Shown here one piece after another: positions 1 through 10,959 of a DNA stretch of 64,000 nt (within the stretch, counting starts at the first letter, position 1; every line of letters begins with the position of its first letter). This DNA comes from Pseudoips prasinana (lineage: Eukaryota; Arthropoda; Insecta; Lepidoptera; Nolidae). The position numbers and the translations under genes were made by a program. A model generated the notes under the pieces. The model saw nothing but the letters and a program-made list of their open reading frames with translations, was not told the origin of the DNA and searched no databases. The DNA lies in NCBI GenBank assembly GCA_951640165.1, contig OX621234.1, positions 3,787,001-3,851,000 on the forward strand. Direction: 5' to 3'.

Positions 1-72
1 GTTTGGAACAATAACACACTGCTATCTGATCCTAAACTAGGCAAAGCCTGTACCAGACAACTGTATATATAC
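1..72 (-). repeat. SINE-B tail fragment, cut by the window edge
   Basis: The sequence (cacactgctatctgatcct ... aggcaaagcctgtacc) matches the tail of the SINE-B copies at 21515 and 50603. Only the tail is present and the rest lies left of the window. Confidence 0.6.
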
Positions 73-75
73 CTA

Positions 76-338
76 CTAGCGGCCCGGTACGTGCTTCGCT
101 ACGTATAAGGCAAAGTAATAAAAATTATTAAGTTCATTTATTCAAACAAAAAAATATTTTAAATTGCTAAAAGATGTTGATTTTACACTTTTTCAAGACT
201 TTTTTTAAATTTTCTCTACGTACAAACCTTCCCTGGACTTCCACGAATAATTCAAGACCAAAATTAGCCAAATCGGTAAAGGCGTTGTTGAGTTATAACA
301 TTACAACGAAAAGTGGCATTGATTTTTATATATATAGA
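76..338 (-). mobile_element. Non-autonomous Helitron, CTAGCGGCCCGG subtype
   Basis: On the minus strand the element starts TCTATATATATA and ends CGGGCCGCTAG, flanked by A and T, the hallmark Helitron arrangement (5' TC, 3' CTAG, insertion between A and T). A short bulged hairpin precedes the CTAG. Closely related copies lie at 24306-24542 and 58407-58644. No Rep/helicase coding sequence is present. Confidence 0.75.
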
Positions 339-934
339 TATACTGTCCCGCATGTACTTTTTTTTAAATGAATTTAAGAAGATAACATGAATACATAAAT
401 AGCTTGAACGTTAAAGGAAGGTACTCACCCCGTGATGCGAGGGACCGACTTGCACTTCAGCAAGTTTTTATTATAACAATGATATCACTAGGGCAAGCTA
501 TAATTATCCAATGCCGATTATGGACTTCAGTCCAAGTGGGTGTGTGTTCAAGAAGAAAATGTTATTTTACGTGGAAAAGGCTATATTTAGAGTCGAGAAA
601 ACTTGAAAACATTGTTTCTTGATATTACTTTTCTAAAACTATTTCTGATATAACTTTTTTTCTCAATATTGCCCAGGGTGAATTCGACTGTCCCGAACTT
701 CTTTCAAAAATCAAGTTGTCAACACCTGTAAGAAATTTACGTAAAAATCTCTTGTTACACTGTCCTCCATGCCACACCAATTTAGAGTTAACAGCTTTCT
801 GCCTAGAGTATTCAATGAATTTAACAAGTTAAATGGTGACAGTCGTTTTGATTTTATTGATCTGTTTACTACTAGCAAAAAATCTACCAGATCCTAATTA
901 ACTAGATATTTCTTTGATAACGTATAAATCTTTG

Positions 935-1222
935 TATAGTACTATTATACCTATGTAGTAAAAATATAGCTAAAATTTAAAATTTTGATAATTTAACCTA
1001 CACATGATCCTTGACAATAACTTAATTTAAGTTAGTTAAATATCGTTACTGTTATAAAATAAATCTTATTGTAAATTATTTCCTACAAACCGTGTACCTA
1101 AATATCTATATGTACCTAGAAATAATTATAAATTAATTATATATTACTACGAATATATTCTGACTATTTACAAGCGCTTTTTTAAAGTCTACGTGAATAA
1201 AAACGTTGTTTTTTTTTAAATT
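935..1222 (+). repeat. Family H retroposon tail (LINE-like 3' end)
   Basis: An AT-rich segment ends in agtctacgtgaataaaaacg and a T-rich tail. The same sequence recurs at 9978, 29690, 32917, 35319, 37138 and 48268. The AATAAA next to the 3' end and a probable target duplication around the 35319 copy indicate a reverse-transcribed element. No coding part is retained. Confidence 0.6.
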
Positions 1223-1845
1223 ATTTATTGGCGCAATCTTTTAAAACCATTTCATCCATTTAGTTGCTTGTTATTGGCATTTACTTACCAAAATTTATAA
1301 CCAATTGTATGTAGCTGTTAGCTTCCCTAATAAAATAAAATATAGCTTAACCGAATTCAAAACGGAGGAGATTACTGAATTGACTATATTATTATGTTAT
1401 CTTTTTGAAGTAAAACTACGCACGCTTACCTTGAGGAGTAAGCTGATTAATGCCTTCCGAGAGCGTTACGAAAAGTGTGATGAGGCGAATCCGTAAGGAA
1501 CATAGCTACAGACTACAGTCATAGCATACTATAAGTAGTCGCAAGTAGTTTGTAATTTGTATTGTTACCAGCTGACACTTTCTCATAACGATAAAGTCAG
1601 TAATCAAGGAATGTTTCGAGTACTTTTATCATGTTAACGAATTTGAGAAGGTGAAATAAGTTAGTGAAGATAGCAAGCGAGTTATGTTTTGTATATTACT
1701 ATAGGGCCAAGAGTGAGAGGTGCGCGCACACATTTTCTTTCCCTCTTTCTGTCATAGCCAGTTACGTTTCGCAGGTCCAAGTTTTATTTTAACCGTGTGG
1801 TCTATACAATGGTGTTTTTTCTATTTACATTATCTTAATGTGATG

Positions 1846-1903
1846 AACACGATTATTTGTTTTGTGTTTGTTTACAACCAAACACAAAACACATAATCGT
1901 GTT
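1846..1903. repeat. Inverted repeat with 25-base arms
   Basis: The arms 1846-1870 and 1879-1903 (starting aacacgattat) are complementary with one mismatch and are separated by 8 bases. It could fold as a hairpin. No relationship to a known family is recognised. Confidence 0.6.
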
Positions 1904-1933
1904 ATCTATAATATGAATGTATTTAGAAATATA

Positions 1934-2235
1934 CTAGCTGTGCCCCGCGGTTTTACCCGCGTTAAATTTTATAAATTATCACAGCTCCTCCCCCGTAGTT
2001 GATAGCGTGATAATATGTAACATATTATATGTTAACCCGACCTCTTAGAAATATTCATGCAAAATGTGAAGTAAGTTTTCGAGTTTAGCCCGGACATACA
2101 TACAGACAAACAGACAAAAAATCTAAAAACTATATTTTTGGCTTCGATGTCGATTGTAGATCACGCCCCAAGTATCCTTTAAAAAATATTCAATATACAG
2201 TTTTGACTTTCCTACAATTTTATTATATGTATAGA
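1934..2235 (-). mobile_element. Non-autonomous Helitron, main subtype (302 bp)
   Basis: On the minus strand: TCTATACATATAATAAAAT ... CGCGGGTAAAACCGCGGGGCACAGCTAG, which includes a CGCGG/CCGCG terminal hairpin about 11 bases before the CTAG. Flanked by A (1933) and T (2236). It is the commonest repeat in the window. Confidence 0.85.
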
Positions 2236-2239
2236 TAAG

Positions 2240-2320
2240 TATGTTTATCAGTTGTCTGGTACCATAGTATAGGCTCTACCTATTTTGGGATCAGTTATGT
2301 ATGACTTGGTCCAAGATATT
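2240..2320 (+). repeat. SINE-B tail fragment between two Helitrons
   Basis: The sequence (gtctggtaccatagtatagg ... ttttgggatcag) is a diverged SINE-B tail lying between two minus-strand Helitrons. Confidence 0.45.
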
Positions 2321-2326
2321 TATTTA

Positions 2327-2638
2327 CTAGCTGTGCCCAGCGGTTTTACCCGCGTTAAACTTTATAAATTATCACAGCTCCTCCCCCGTAGGTGATAGCG
2401 TGATAATATATATGTAGCCTATATGTTGACCCGACCTCTTAGTAATATTCATGCAAAATTTTAAGTAAATCCATGCAGTACTTTTTGAGTTTAGCCCGGA
2501 CATACATACAGACAAACAGACAAACCGACAAAAATTCTAAAAGCTATATTTTTGGCTTCGCTATCACGCCCCAAGAATCTTTAAAAAAAAATTCAATGTA
2601 CAGTTTTTATTTTCCTACGATTTTATTATATGTATAGA
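2327..2638 (-). mobile_element. Non-autonomous Helitron, main subtype
   Basis: A second copy of the 300-bp element, with CTAG at 2327-2330 and the complement of TC at 2637-2638, flanked by A and T. About 90 bp separate it from the previous copy, with which it shares orientation. Confidence 0.85.
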
Positions 2639-2908
2639 TATCATAACTAGGCAGAATAAATAAAACCAAAATAAGTAAAACTAGCAGTACTAGTAAACCA
2701 GCTGTGTGGTGACGGCAAATAATATCAAAACCCCATGCAACCAGAGAATAGGCAACAGCGTTTTTCTGTGAACTATGACTATTAAACTGCGATAGTCAAC
2801 TCTCCAGCTAAGCGTGTCGATAAATGCTCCCCTCCATTCTTTGGAGAGGCTTTTGCCCAGCCGTGGCCGTAATTTGGGTGACATGATGAAATGAAACTTC
2901 GTTCATTA

Positions 2909-3184
2909 TCTATACATATAATAAAATCGTAGGAAAGTCAAAACTGTACATTGAATATTTTTTTTAAAGGATACCTGGGGCGTGATCTACAATCGATATC
3001 GAAGCAAAAAATATAGTTTTTCGAATTTTTGTCTGTTTATCTGTTTGTCTGTATGTATGTCCGGGCTAAACTCAAACAGTACTGCATCGATTTACTTCAA
3101 ATTTTGCATGAATATTACTGAGAGGTCGGGTCAACATATAGGTTATTAAAGTTAAACGCGGGTAAAACCGCAGGGCACAGCTAG
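2909..3184 (+). mobile_element. Non-autonomous Helitron, main subtype
   Basis: TCTATACATATAATAAAAT at 2909 through GGGCACAGCTAG at 3184, flanked by A and T. The inner part near the 3' end is shortened relative to the 302-bp copies, with the block before the terminal hairpin missing. Confidence 0.85.
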
Positions 3185-3220
3185 TTAAATTTGATAAACA
3201 AAGAAGATTTGCACTCATAG

Positions 3221-3460
3221 CTAGATGCCCTCACCGGTCCGAAAGCGATCGGCGAGGTTAAGCAACTAGGCTCGCGGTCAGTCCATAGATGGGTGACCGC
3301 CAAAGTGGTTTATTTTCTGAGCGTCTCCGTACTTCGGAGGGCACGTTAAGCGGTCGTCCTTAGACAACAGTCGTTAAGCCATGTCAGAGGCCTACTGGGC
3401 GGCTTGAGCAACTCTGACATTAGGGTTACCACTACCCATATCCACGATAAGCAAGCAAGC
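3221..3460 (+). mobile_element. 5S rRNA-headed SINE (SINE3-like)
   Basis: The head (3231-3302) reads caccggtccg ... gcgaggttaagcaactaggc ... agatgggtgaccgcc, closely matching the internal promoter half of 5S rRNA (A-box GTTAAGCA and C-box GATGGGTGACCGCC). The body has the block cttcggagggcacgttaagc and ends near gttaccactacccat. Other copies lie at 5151, 32704 (-), 38621/39066 (-) and 63431. The 5S-derived head implies RNA polymerase III transcription of the source element. Confidence 0.8.
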
Positions 3461-3650
3461 AACAAAGAAGAAAAATTATAAATCAATTTATTTGGTAGGA
3501 AATGTTGCTGAGTAGAATCCATATAAAATAAAAAAATAAAATTCGTTTATTTCGGACCGGAATCCATAGTGTTAGTAACTAATCTTAAAAAACTATGTTA
3601 GTAATATATTAAGATTTACATTCAAATAAGAACATAACAGGATACCACTA

Positions 3651-4016
3651 TTACACATACCGATTATATGTAATTGCGGTATCCTTAATTATCTGTACGC
3701 GTGTCCAGTGCTGCATAATAGCACTGTCCACGTCAAGTCTGTTGGCCACAGTCTTCAGGAGGCTGTTGGAACTGCCACGAACCCTCTGTAATAGGGACGC
3801 TATACGTTTTCTGACGATAGCCGAAAAGCTATGAACCCCAGCTACGGCCAACATCCCTGGTAATGTACCAGTTAAATTGTAGGCAATAGAGGTGGTTTTG
3901 GCAGAGCAGTGACGTGTCGTTGCGTTGACTGCACCACTGGTTTGATATAACGTCTCGTGAGAACTAGCCATGGGAAGTGTTCGGCGGTAGAATACGCAAT
4001 CACGCAGAACATTCAA
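3651..4016 (-). pseudogene. Non-LTR retrotransposon, degraded reverse transcriptase C-terminal fragment
   Basis: The 121-residue minus-strand frame contains FSAIVRKRIASLLQRVRGSS and LLKTVANRLDVD. These align with FHAIMRKRCASIMNRVRGSP and ILNTIVDRWDSP of the fragment at 33757-33981. This pattern is typical of the extreme C-terminus of insect non-LTR polymerases. No catalytic domain is present, so it is a 5'-truncated dead copy. The clade is not determined. Confidence 0.6.
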
Positions 4017-4144
4017 AACTTGTTATACCCACCAGTGGCGGAGAGTGTTATTTTATACGATTGTGTGACGCCTGAATAGAAAATAAGGCAAAGGGCATAG
4101 TGAATCTTTATGTCAAAAGGAATTAAGTTAGGTAGATATATTTA

Positions 4145-4446
4145 TCTATACATATCGTAGGAAAGTCAAAACTGGACATTGAATATTTTTTTAAAGGACA
4201 CTTGGGAAGTGATCTACAGTCGATATCGAAGCCAAAAATATAGTTTTTAGATTTTTTTCTGTTTGTCTACATGTATGTCCGGGTCAAACTCAAAAAGTAC
4301 CTCATGGATTTACTTCAAATTTGCATGAATACTACTAAGAGGTCGGGTCAACATATAGGTTTCATATTATCAAGCTATCACTTACGGGGGAGGAGCTGTG
4401 ATGATTTATAGAATTTAACGCGGTTAAAACCGCGGGGCACAGCTAG
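4145..4446 (+). mobile_element. Non-autonomous Helitron, main subtype (302 bp)
   Basis: TC at 4145 (A before) and CTAG ending at 4446 (T after). The terminal hairpin is slightly mutated (cgcggttaaaaccgcgg). Same family as 1934-2235. Confidence 0.85.
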
Positions 4447-4598
4447 TAGAAAATAAGGCAAAGAGCATATTGAATCTGTATGTCAAAAGGCATTCGGAAG
4501 ACGATAACTTAAGTTTAAAAATACAGGGTTTTTTATCACACAGCATATAAAAGATACAATAAATTAACACCTCATAGATCATAGAGCATTTAAAAATA

Positions 4599-4733
4599 CA
4601 GACGCCAGCACATCCAGCTACCCCAATCTGTCAAATTTCTTTAATACATTTTCAACATTATCACATAAGCACAAGGTTCACTTTCAATTGGGGAAATTTG
4701 ACAGATTGGGGTAGCTTGATGTGCTGGCGTCTG
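4599..4733. mobile_element. 135-bp MITE with 40-bp terminal inverted repeats, TA target
   Basis: Begins cagacgccagcacatccag and ends with the near-exact complement ctggcgtctg, flanked by TA on both sides, as for Tc1/mariner-type MITEs. The arms are about 41 bp and the middle is AT-rich. Related copies: 10682, 21571, 44024, 47301 and 57164. It has no coding capacity. Confidence 0.85.
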
Positions 4734-4756
4734 TACAAGCGAGATACATAGATTTC

Positions 4757-5005
4757 GACGGTCACCGTAGCCTAGTTGGTAGTGCTCCTGCCTACGAAAC
4801 TGGTGGTCCAGGGTTCGAATCCCGGTAAGTGCTAATATTTGTGTGATGAGCACGAATATTTGTTTCTGAGTCATGGATGTTTTCTGTGTATTTAAGTATT
4901 TATCTATCTATATAAATATGTATATCGTCGCCTGGTACCCATAGTACAAGCTTTGCTTAGTTTGGGGCTAGGATGATCTGTGTGACGTTGTCCCTAGATA
5001 TTATA
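4757..5005 (+). mobile_element. SINE-A, tRNA-headed SINE
   Basis: The tRNA-like head (ggtcaccgtagcctagttgg ... gggttcgaatcccgg) has A-box TAGCCTAGTTGG and B-box GGTTCGAATCC. A central block (gagtcatggatgttttct) follows, then a tail (gtacccatagtacaagcttt ... gatgatctgtgtgac). Eleven copies or parts occur in the window; this one lacks the usual long (ATT)n end. Confidence 0.85.
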
Positions 5006-5150
5006 GATAGGTGGTCAATTCTGGCTTGTAACCAAAACCATTAATCAATAGGACATTTAACCGGGGAGTGGCAAATGTCCACAAGGGTGGGTATCAAGGT
5101 CATTTGCTCGGCCTAACGCCTTGTGATTTCAAAGGTAATATCGATTTATG

Positions 5151-5390
5151 CATGCTAGATGCTCACAAGCCCGTAAGTGATCGGCAAGTCATACGCACAC
5201 GGTCAGTCCATAGATGGGTGACCGCCAAAGTGGTTTAATTTCTGAGCGTCTCCGTGCTTTTTAGGGCACGTTAAGCTGTCGGTCCCGGTTGTAGCCATTA
5301 GGTAACAGTCGTTAAGCCATGTCAGAGGCCTGCTGGGCGGCTTGAACAACTCTGACACCAGCGTTACCACTGCCCATACGATAAGTAAGT
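5151..5390 (+). mobile_element. 5S rRNA-headed SINE
   Basis: A second plus-strand copy. The A-box half of the head is more diverged (gtaagtgatcggcaagtcat), but the C-box (gatgggtgaccgcc) and the central block (gggcacgttaagctgtcggt) are intact. It ends near ttaccactgcccatacg. Confidence 0.75.
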
Positions 5391-5459
5391 AGACAGACCC
5401 CGATATTATATCAGTATTTCCATAAATACTTTAGATACTAATGATTATTAATAAAATAA

Positions 5460-5610
5460 AAATAAAATAAATAGTCATAGTCAAAAATTATTTATTCCGT
5501 AAGAAATTTACATTTATGTGGAATCGTCATATTTTTTTTACCCTACCGTGCAGTGCAGAAACACTGCCAGAAAATTCAGTAGGAATCCTTTTTTAAAATA
5601 AAATATAATT
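5460..5610. repeat. Dispersed repeat shared with 52235-52400
   Basis: The segment with tttaccctaccg(t/c)gcagtgc and aatcctttt(t/c)ttaaaa recurs at 52235-52400. Function and class are unknown; it is probably a retroposon fragment. Confidence 0.5.
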
Positions 5611-5778
5611 AAGATTGATAACAATCATGTGTACTTTTATAACTTAAATAATCAGAAATGTTGTAATATTCCCTGCTACGGCTTTAATCAATCTTTTAAA
5701 CTTATTCGTAGACAATTCTCTAATATCATTGGGTAGTTTGTTCTAGAATCTAATACATTGCTTATTTTCTATCAGCTA

Positions 5779-5886
5779 ATAATAATAATATCTAGGGACA
5801 ATATCACACAGATCATCCTAGCCCCAAACTAAGCAAAGCTTGTACTATGGGTACCAGGCCACGATATACATACTTATATAGATAGA
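5779..5886 (-). mobile_element. SINE-A, left part (tail), interrupted by a Helitron
   Basis: The tail half of a minus-strand SINE-A stops at tatatagataga and resumes at 7595 with taaatacttatatac. Joining the two restores exactly the intact SINE-A sequence seen at 13050-13080. Confidence 0.85.
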
Positions 5887-7594
5887 CTAGCTGGTGCCCA
5901 CGACTTCGTCCGCGACAATTTCGAATGATGGCCAATGTAACTACTTACTTCTAGCTTAATCTAAAAAAATAACATTAATAACAAATAAGCAATATAAATT
6001 CAAGAAAACCTAACCTATAAATAACCTAACTAAGAAATAAACTAAAAACTACTTTGCTACTGTTATTTAAAAAAACGACCCGATATCATCAACCAAACAA
6101 ATCAAAGAATACATATCAATTGTCCTAAAATAGGTACAGCCAGTAAGTCAAATAAAGTAAAATAATAATCAACGATGCATTAATTACAAAGGTAACTCCC
6201 ATTAGATTAGGTTGTGACCACGGCATTGATAGGTCTTATATAAAATTTTGTGAACGAAACCATAGCACGATCTAAAACGATGATTACGCAATCTATTACA
6301 AAAATATAAACTTGTAAAGCGGTAAAATTAAGATGTGTGCATAGTTTTTGGGTGAGATTTAGGTGGTCATCTATTAATTCAGTTTTGGACTACCTTTTAT
6401 TTCAAGCATTTATTTATTTTAACCGATATACCAAATAAGTTCCATGATCTGAAACGATATTACCGCCATCTAGATACAAAATTGTGAACTTGTAGATCAG
6501 TTAAATTAAGATGATATTTTTTGGGTGCGATCATCTCGACACGAACAATTTATACTACGCTAACTCGAATATAAAATATAAAATGTCGCTTTTTGGTTTG
6601 TTATAAAAATTACCAAAAAAAAAAGAAGTTACAAATCTTATAAAACCCTAAATCTTTACTTAGACAACAACGACCAAGACATTTTAAGCAAATTGGCAAA
6701 GAAAAGAATTTCTCTAAAATTTGAGTTTGCGTAAATTGTTGGTGTCGATTTGTTGAATCAGTTTTGGATTACCTTTTTTTATCAACAAATTATTCCCTGG
6801 ATTGCTTTATTTTTAACTAAAAGACCAAATACATTACATGCGTTTACTCCAAAAAAACAGATTTTCATACAAACTTACATCCCCTATTTTAGTTGTCCTT
6901 AGGGGTGGAATTTCCAAAAATCCTGGAATACATATTTTTATTTTTAACTGAAAGGCCAAATACAAATTTTCATAGGTTTAACTTCAAAAAAGTCGCATTT
7001 TCATACAAACTTACATACCCTATTTTACGCCCTAAGGGGTGGAATTCCCAAAAATCCTGAAATATATATTTTTAATTTTTAACTGAAATGCCTAATACCA
7101 ATTTTCATGCAATTAACTTAAAAATTGACACAGTTTTCATACAAACTTACACCCCCTATTTTACGCTCTTGGGGCTGGAATTTCCAAAAATGCTAAAATT
7201 CATATTTTTTATATTTAACTAAAATGCCAAATACCAATTTTCATGCGTTTAACTTAAAAATTGACACATTTTCCATACAAACTTACGTCCCCTATTTTTC
7301 GCCCTTGGGGGTGGAATTTCCAAAAACCCTGAAATACGTGATTTTTTATTTTTAACTGGAAGGCCTAATACCAATTTTTATGCCTTAAACTTCAAAAACG
7401 GCAAAGTTTCATACTAACTTAGCGCCCCTATTTTACCCCCTTAGGGGTTGAATTTCGAAAAATCCTTCCTTATTCCTTGTCTACATTATAAAGCAAACAT
7501 TTGTGCAAAATTTCAGCTTTCTAGGTCCAAGGGTTTGGGCTGGGCGTTGATGAGTCAGTCAGTCAGTCAGGACTTGTCTTTTTATTTATATAGA
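5887..7594 (-). mobile_element. 1.7-kb non-autonomous Helitron with internal tandem repeats
   Basis: On the minus strand it starts TCTATATAAATAAAAAGACA and ends GGACGAAGTCGTGGGCACCAGCTAG, with a hairpin just before the end and A/T flanks supplied by the host SINE. No Rep or helicase frame exists. A region at about 6810-7465 consists of roughly five copies of a 135-bp unit. Near the 5' end is a short (GACT)n run (7551-7570). Confidence 0.8.
6810..7465. repeat. Tandem repeat, about 135 bp x 5, inside the Helitron
   Basis: The marker catacaaacttac (or a close variant) recurs at about 6867, 7002, 7138, 7273 and 7410, spacing 135-137. Each unit carries a ggggtggaatttccaaaaat-like block. Units differ by several percent, so the array is not recent. 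Confidence 0.8.
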
Positions 7595-7740
7595 TAAATA
7601 CTTATATACATAGAAAACATCCATGACTCAGAAACAAATATTCGTGCTCATCACACAAATATTTGCACTTACTGGGATTCGAATCCAGGACCACCAGCTT
7701 CGCAGGCAGGAGCACTACCAACTAGGTTACGGTGACCGTC
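7595..7740 (-). mobile_element. SINE-A, right part (tRNA-like head), after the Helitron
   Basis: Contains the central block and the tRNA-like head (actgggattcgaatccagg ... accaactaggttacggtgacc) of the SINE whose tail lies at 5779-5886. Confidence 0.85.
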
Positions 7741-7747
7741 AAAGCTA

Positions 7748-7863
7748 TATCAGGACAAACAGACAAGTACAAGCACACAAATATCTGTCCTGGGTGGGAA
7801 TCGAACCCATGACCTGCGGCGGCAAAGCGAGCATTTACCAGCCACGTCACAGGCTCGTCGTCC
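7748..7863 (-). mobile_element. SINE-B head fragment
   Basis: The sequence gtcctgggtgggaatcgaac ... ggctcgtcg is the minus-strand tRNA-like head of SINE-B, with B-box complement GGGAATCGAACCC. The tail is missing. Confidence 0.7.
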
Positions 7864-7890
7864 TATTCAAGTTACACCTACCTACAGTTA

Positions 7891-8253
7891 TCCTACTAAT
7901 ATTAGATACGCGAAAGTTTGTAAGTATAGATGGATGTTTGCTATTCTTTCACGTAAAAACTACTGAATGGATTTTAATGAAACTTTACAATAATATAGCT
8001 TATACATCAGAATAACACACAGGCTACAATTTATAAAGACATTGTGTGAATTGTCCAAAATATGACGATAAGTGTCAAGTAAGTAGGAAAAATCTACCAT
8101 CTGCGAGCTATTCCGGCGTGCACTGCCAAAACCGCTAGAGGTACACATCCTGCTAATATTATAAATACGAAACTTTGTTAGTATGGATGTAGGTTTGTTA
8201 CTCTTTTACGCCAAAACTATTTAAACGCGGGTGAAACCACGGGGCATAGCTAG
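7891..8253 (+). mobile_element. Non-autonomous Helitron, TCCTACTAATATTA subtype
   Basis: 5' end TCCTACTAATATTA preceded by A; 3' end CGCGGGTGAAACCACGGGGCATAGCTAG followed by T. A second 5'-like start (TCCTGCTAATATTATAAATA) at about 8147 suggests one element inside another. The copy at 19032 has the same composite structure. Confidence 0.75.
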
Positions 8254-8483
8254 TGCATATATATAACTAGAGTGTTGCCTATGTAAACACGTTACACTGT
8301 ATACAACTCCACGCGAGAAACCGTTGAATGGGGACCGGTGGGAAAGTCTCACTAACACTGTGACCAGCTATAGTAGAAACTCGTTTAGAGAAACAGCTTA
8401 CATTTTTTGCAGGGATTTCTCATATCGGCCAGTTGGACAAGGATAGTCTTTGTTTGTAGAACGGTTTTTAGCGGTTAGTTTCT

Positions 8484-8570
8484 ACTGCTACGTAGGTCTA
8501 GCGGTAGCGTGTTTAACAGCTGATAATGAGGTCCTGCGTTCGAATCCCGGGTCGGGTCAAAAAGTGATTT
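8484..8570 (+). mobile_element. SINE-F tRNA-like head fragment
   Basis: The sequence (gtaggtctagcggtagcg ... ctgcgttcgaatcccgggtc) carries A- and B-box-like motifs. It matches, in the opposite sense, the heads at 53830-53911 and 56430-56485. It does not fold as a real tRNA gene. Confidence 0.55.
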
Positions 8571-8639
8571 TGCTTTTAAACATTGATCAATCATTGCTCG
8601 TCATCAGTTACCAAGAATGTTATTATTGACAGCTTTGCA

Positions 8640-9977
8640 TGTTATCAGGTCGACGATAAAGTTTAGTTTATTCCGAGTAAGTATTTAAAAACGAATAGGA
8701 AGAGATTTGATACTAATCGTAGTTTCCACACATTTTTTTATACACAAGGATCATACAGATTATGATGGAAATCTCATACACCATAAAAGCTGCACACGTC
8801 TAATAAATTACACAGTATGCGCTCATCACAGAGAGATAAATGTCAATTACACACTATTTACAAAGCCGTAAGTTCATGATGAAGGAAAAGCCCGCACGCC
8901 ACGAGCTTAACACAGACAAATATTTAAAAAAATAATTGTGACCTAACAATTGGCAATATCCTAGCACAGAATTAACTTCAGCAAAGGAATGACTTCATAA
9001 AATAGGTTCCAACGAAAATTTACATTTTGATGGTGTCAATAATTAAGCATACTTACAACTAGTTTTTTCTCGACACCTTCAAAATGTTTAATTATTATGG
9101 GAAAAGAATCTCTTAAGTGCTTCATACGTTTTAATACGTTTATTTGGTGATGTCGTTTAATTGCTAACCGACTGCTAAAGAGGGATTTTATTTGTATTTT
9201 AATAGATATCTTCGTTGACTGTGAACCGATATGGAAAATATGCTTTCATTAGGGGAGTCCAAAATGTTTCCTTATGCTTTCGGAATCCTTTGGTCCGCAT
9301 CGGTAGTCCTGAAAAAGTTGGATGGATTTTATTTTTAAAAAGCTATTTTTAAAACTGTTCTTATTTCGCGTGTTTGTAAACTGTAAATTGCTCCGAAACG
9401 GCTTATCCGATTCTTATGAATATACAATAATACATACAGCCCTATATTTTCACCCTTCTACCAAAAACTATTTTAAATGGCAATTATAATAATTTAATTT
9501 TTTATTTGCTGATTTGTTTATTTTTTTAGGTTGATGATTTAGATTTACACCCAGTAGATTTAGTAGGACCCAGTAGGTGCCGCTGCGATAAGAATTCGGT
9601 TTTTATTACTATTTTTAAAGCAATACAACGTTTGCTGGAACAACTAGTATATTTATAATAACTAACCGCTGCTGCTTAAATTTTACTCGACCAATAAGCC
9701 CAAGCGAATACACTTTGCATATTACAATAGCGCTCTGCGAATTATATTATACTGTGCCATAATTCTCTATGCATTTTATTTTATTATACCTTTAAAATAT
9801 TAGCCATGCGAAGTAATATAGATCTCTGGTGCTTGCTTGTCGTAATGTTTTTTACCTATTAATAGAAATCTTTGATCAATTGTAAAGGATCTTATTATGA
9901 GTTGAGGTACCGTATATACAAACTCCCTCACCAGTTCGTCTTTCTCTCCTCCAATCACAATATCACATGGTTTAAAT
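8640..9977. other. Unassigned AT-rich sequence
   Basis: I see no gene, convincing splice signals or repeat from the families used here. A poorly conserved stretch at about 9330-9480 (cgaaacggcttatccgatt) recalls Helitron interiors but has no recognisable ends. Confidence 0.4.
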
Positions 9978-10375
9978 AAATAAAATAATAAAGGTTTTTA
10001 TTCACGTAGACTTTAAAAAAGCGCCTGTAAATAGTCAGAACATGTTCGTAGTAATATATAATTAATTTATAATTATTTCTAGGTACATATAGATATTTAG
10101 GTACACGGATTGTAGGAAATAATTTACAATAAGATTTATTTTATAACAGTAACGATATTTAGCTAACTTAAATTAAGTTATTGTCAAGGATCATGTGTAG
10201 GTTTAATTATCTAAATTTTAAATTTTAGCTATATTTTTACTACATATTGTCTGAATGGTTCTGTCTGTATTAAGGTACGTATTAAATGTTCTTATTATGG
10301 CGGACCTTGTGTTTGTAACGACGGTCGCGCTTTAATGCTACCACCGGATCCAATGCGCCCCAACTGAGAAGGTGT
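9978..10375 (-). repeat. Family H retroposon tail, longer copy
   Basis: The complement of the 935-1222 element, with extra 5' sequence (minus-strand order) containing tggtagcattaaagcgcgac. The same extension is present at 37445-37520. Its AATAAA complement sits at the left edge next to an AT run. Confidence 0.6.
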
Positions 10376-10681
10376 AGGTGTGGAGCAGGTGTCATGTATT
10401 TCTATAATATGGAGGTAATGTTTTCATTAGCAGTGATGGTATTTAAGAAGTGACGTCATTATCCCATTAAGGTTTAATGGGAGCTGAAACTTAGTTGTCT
10501 TGATTTCGCCGAGCAACGGCAAGGTTAGTTACCCGGTCAAATCCAATTATTTGGCGACGCTTCACAGGCTGGCTAAATTTATATTTATTTCCATCAAGTT
10601 ACTTCTCGAAATAACTTCGTTGAACACCTAATAAAAATGGTCCGCACTTTGACTTCATTTATTAAGGAATTTCCTGAGGTA

Positions 10682-10816
10682 CAGACGCCAGCACATCCAG
10701 CTACCCCAATCTGTTAAATTTCTTTTGAGGATCTTCAACTTTATCACAAAAGTATAAGGTTCACTTTCAATTAGGAACATTTGAAAGATTGGGGTAGCTT
10801 GATGTGCTGGCGTCTG
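10682..10816. mobile_element. 135-bp TA-target MITE
   Basis: Same element as 4599-4733. The left flank is TA; the right flank has changed to TC. Confidence 0.85.
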
Positions 10817-10959
10817 TCCTAAGATTCACACTGAGCATCACTTATAGAAGCCGCTTGTTGCGGATAGCGCAAGACCTGAATTGTGGGTACATTTAGGGAA
10901 GTCCTTGTCCAACAGTGGAGGTATAACGGTTGATATGAAGATGATGAAATATGGTACCG

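Noticed and set aside
7623..8015. 130-codon plus-strand open frame
   Set aside because: It runs across a SINE-A head, a SINE-B head and a Helitron start. The same first residues recur wherever SINE-A occurs.
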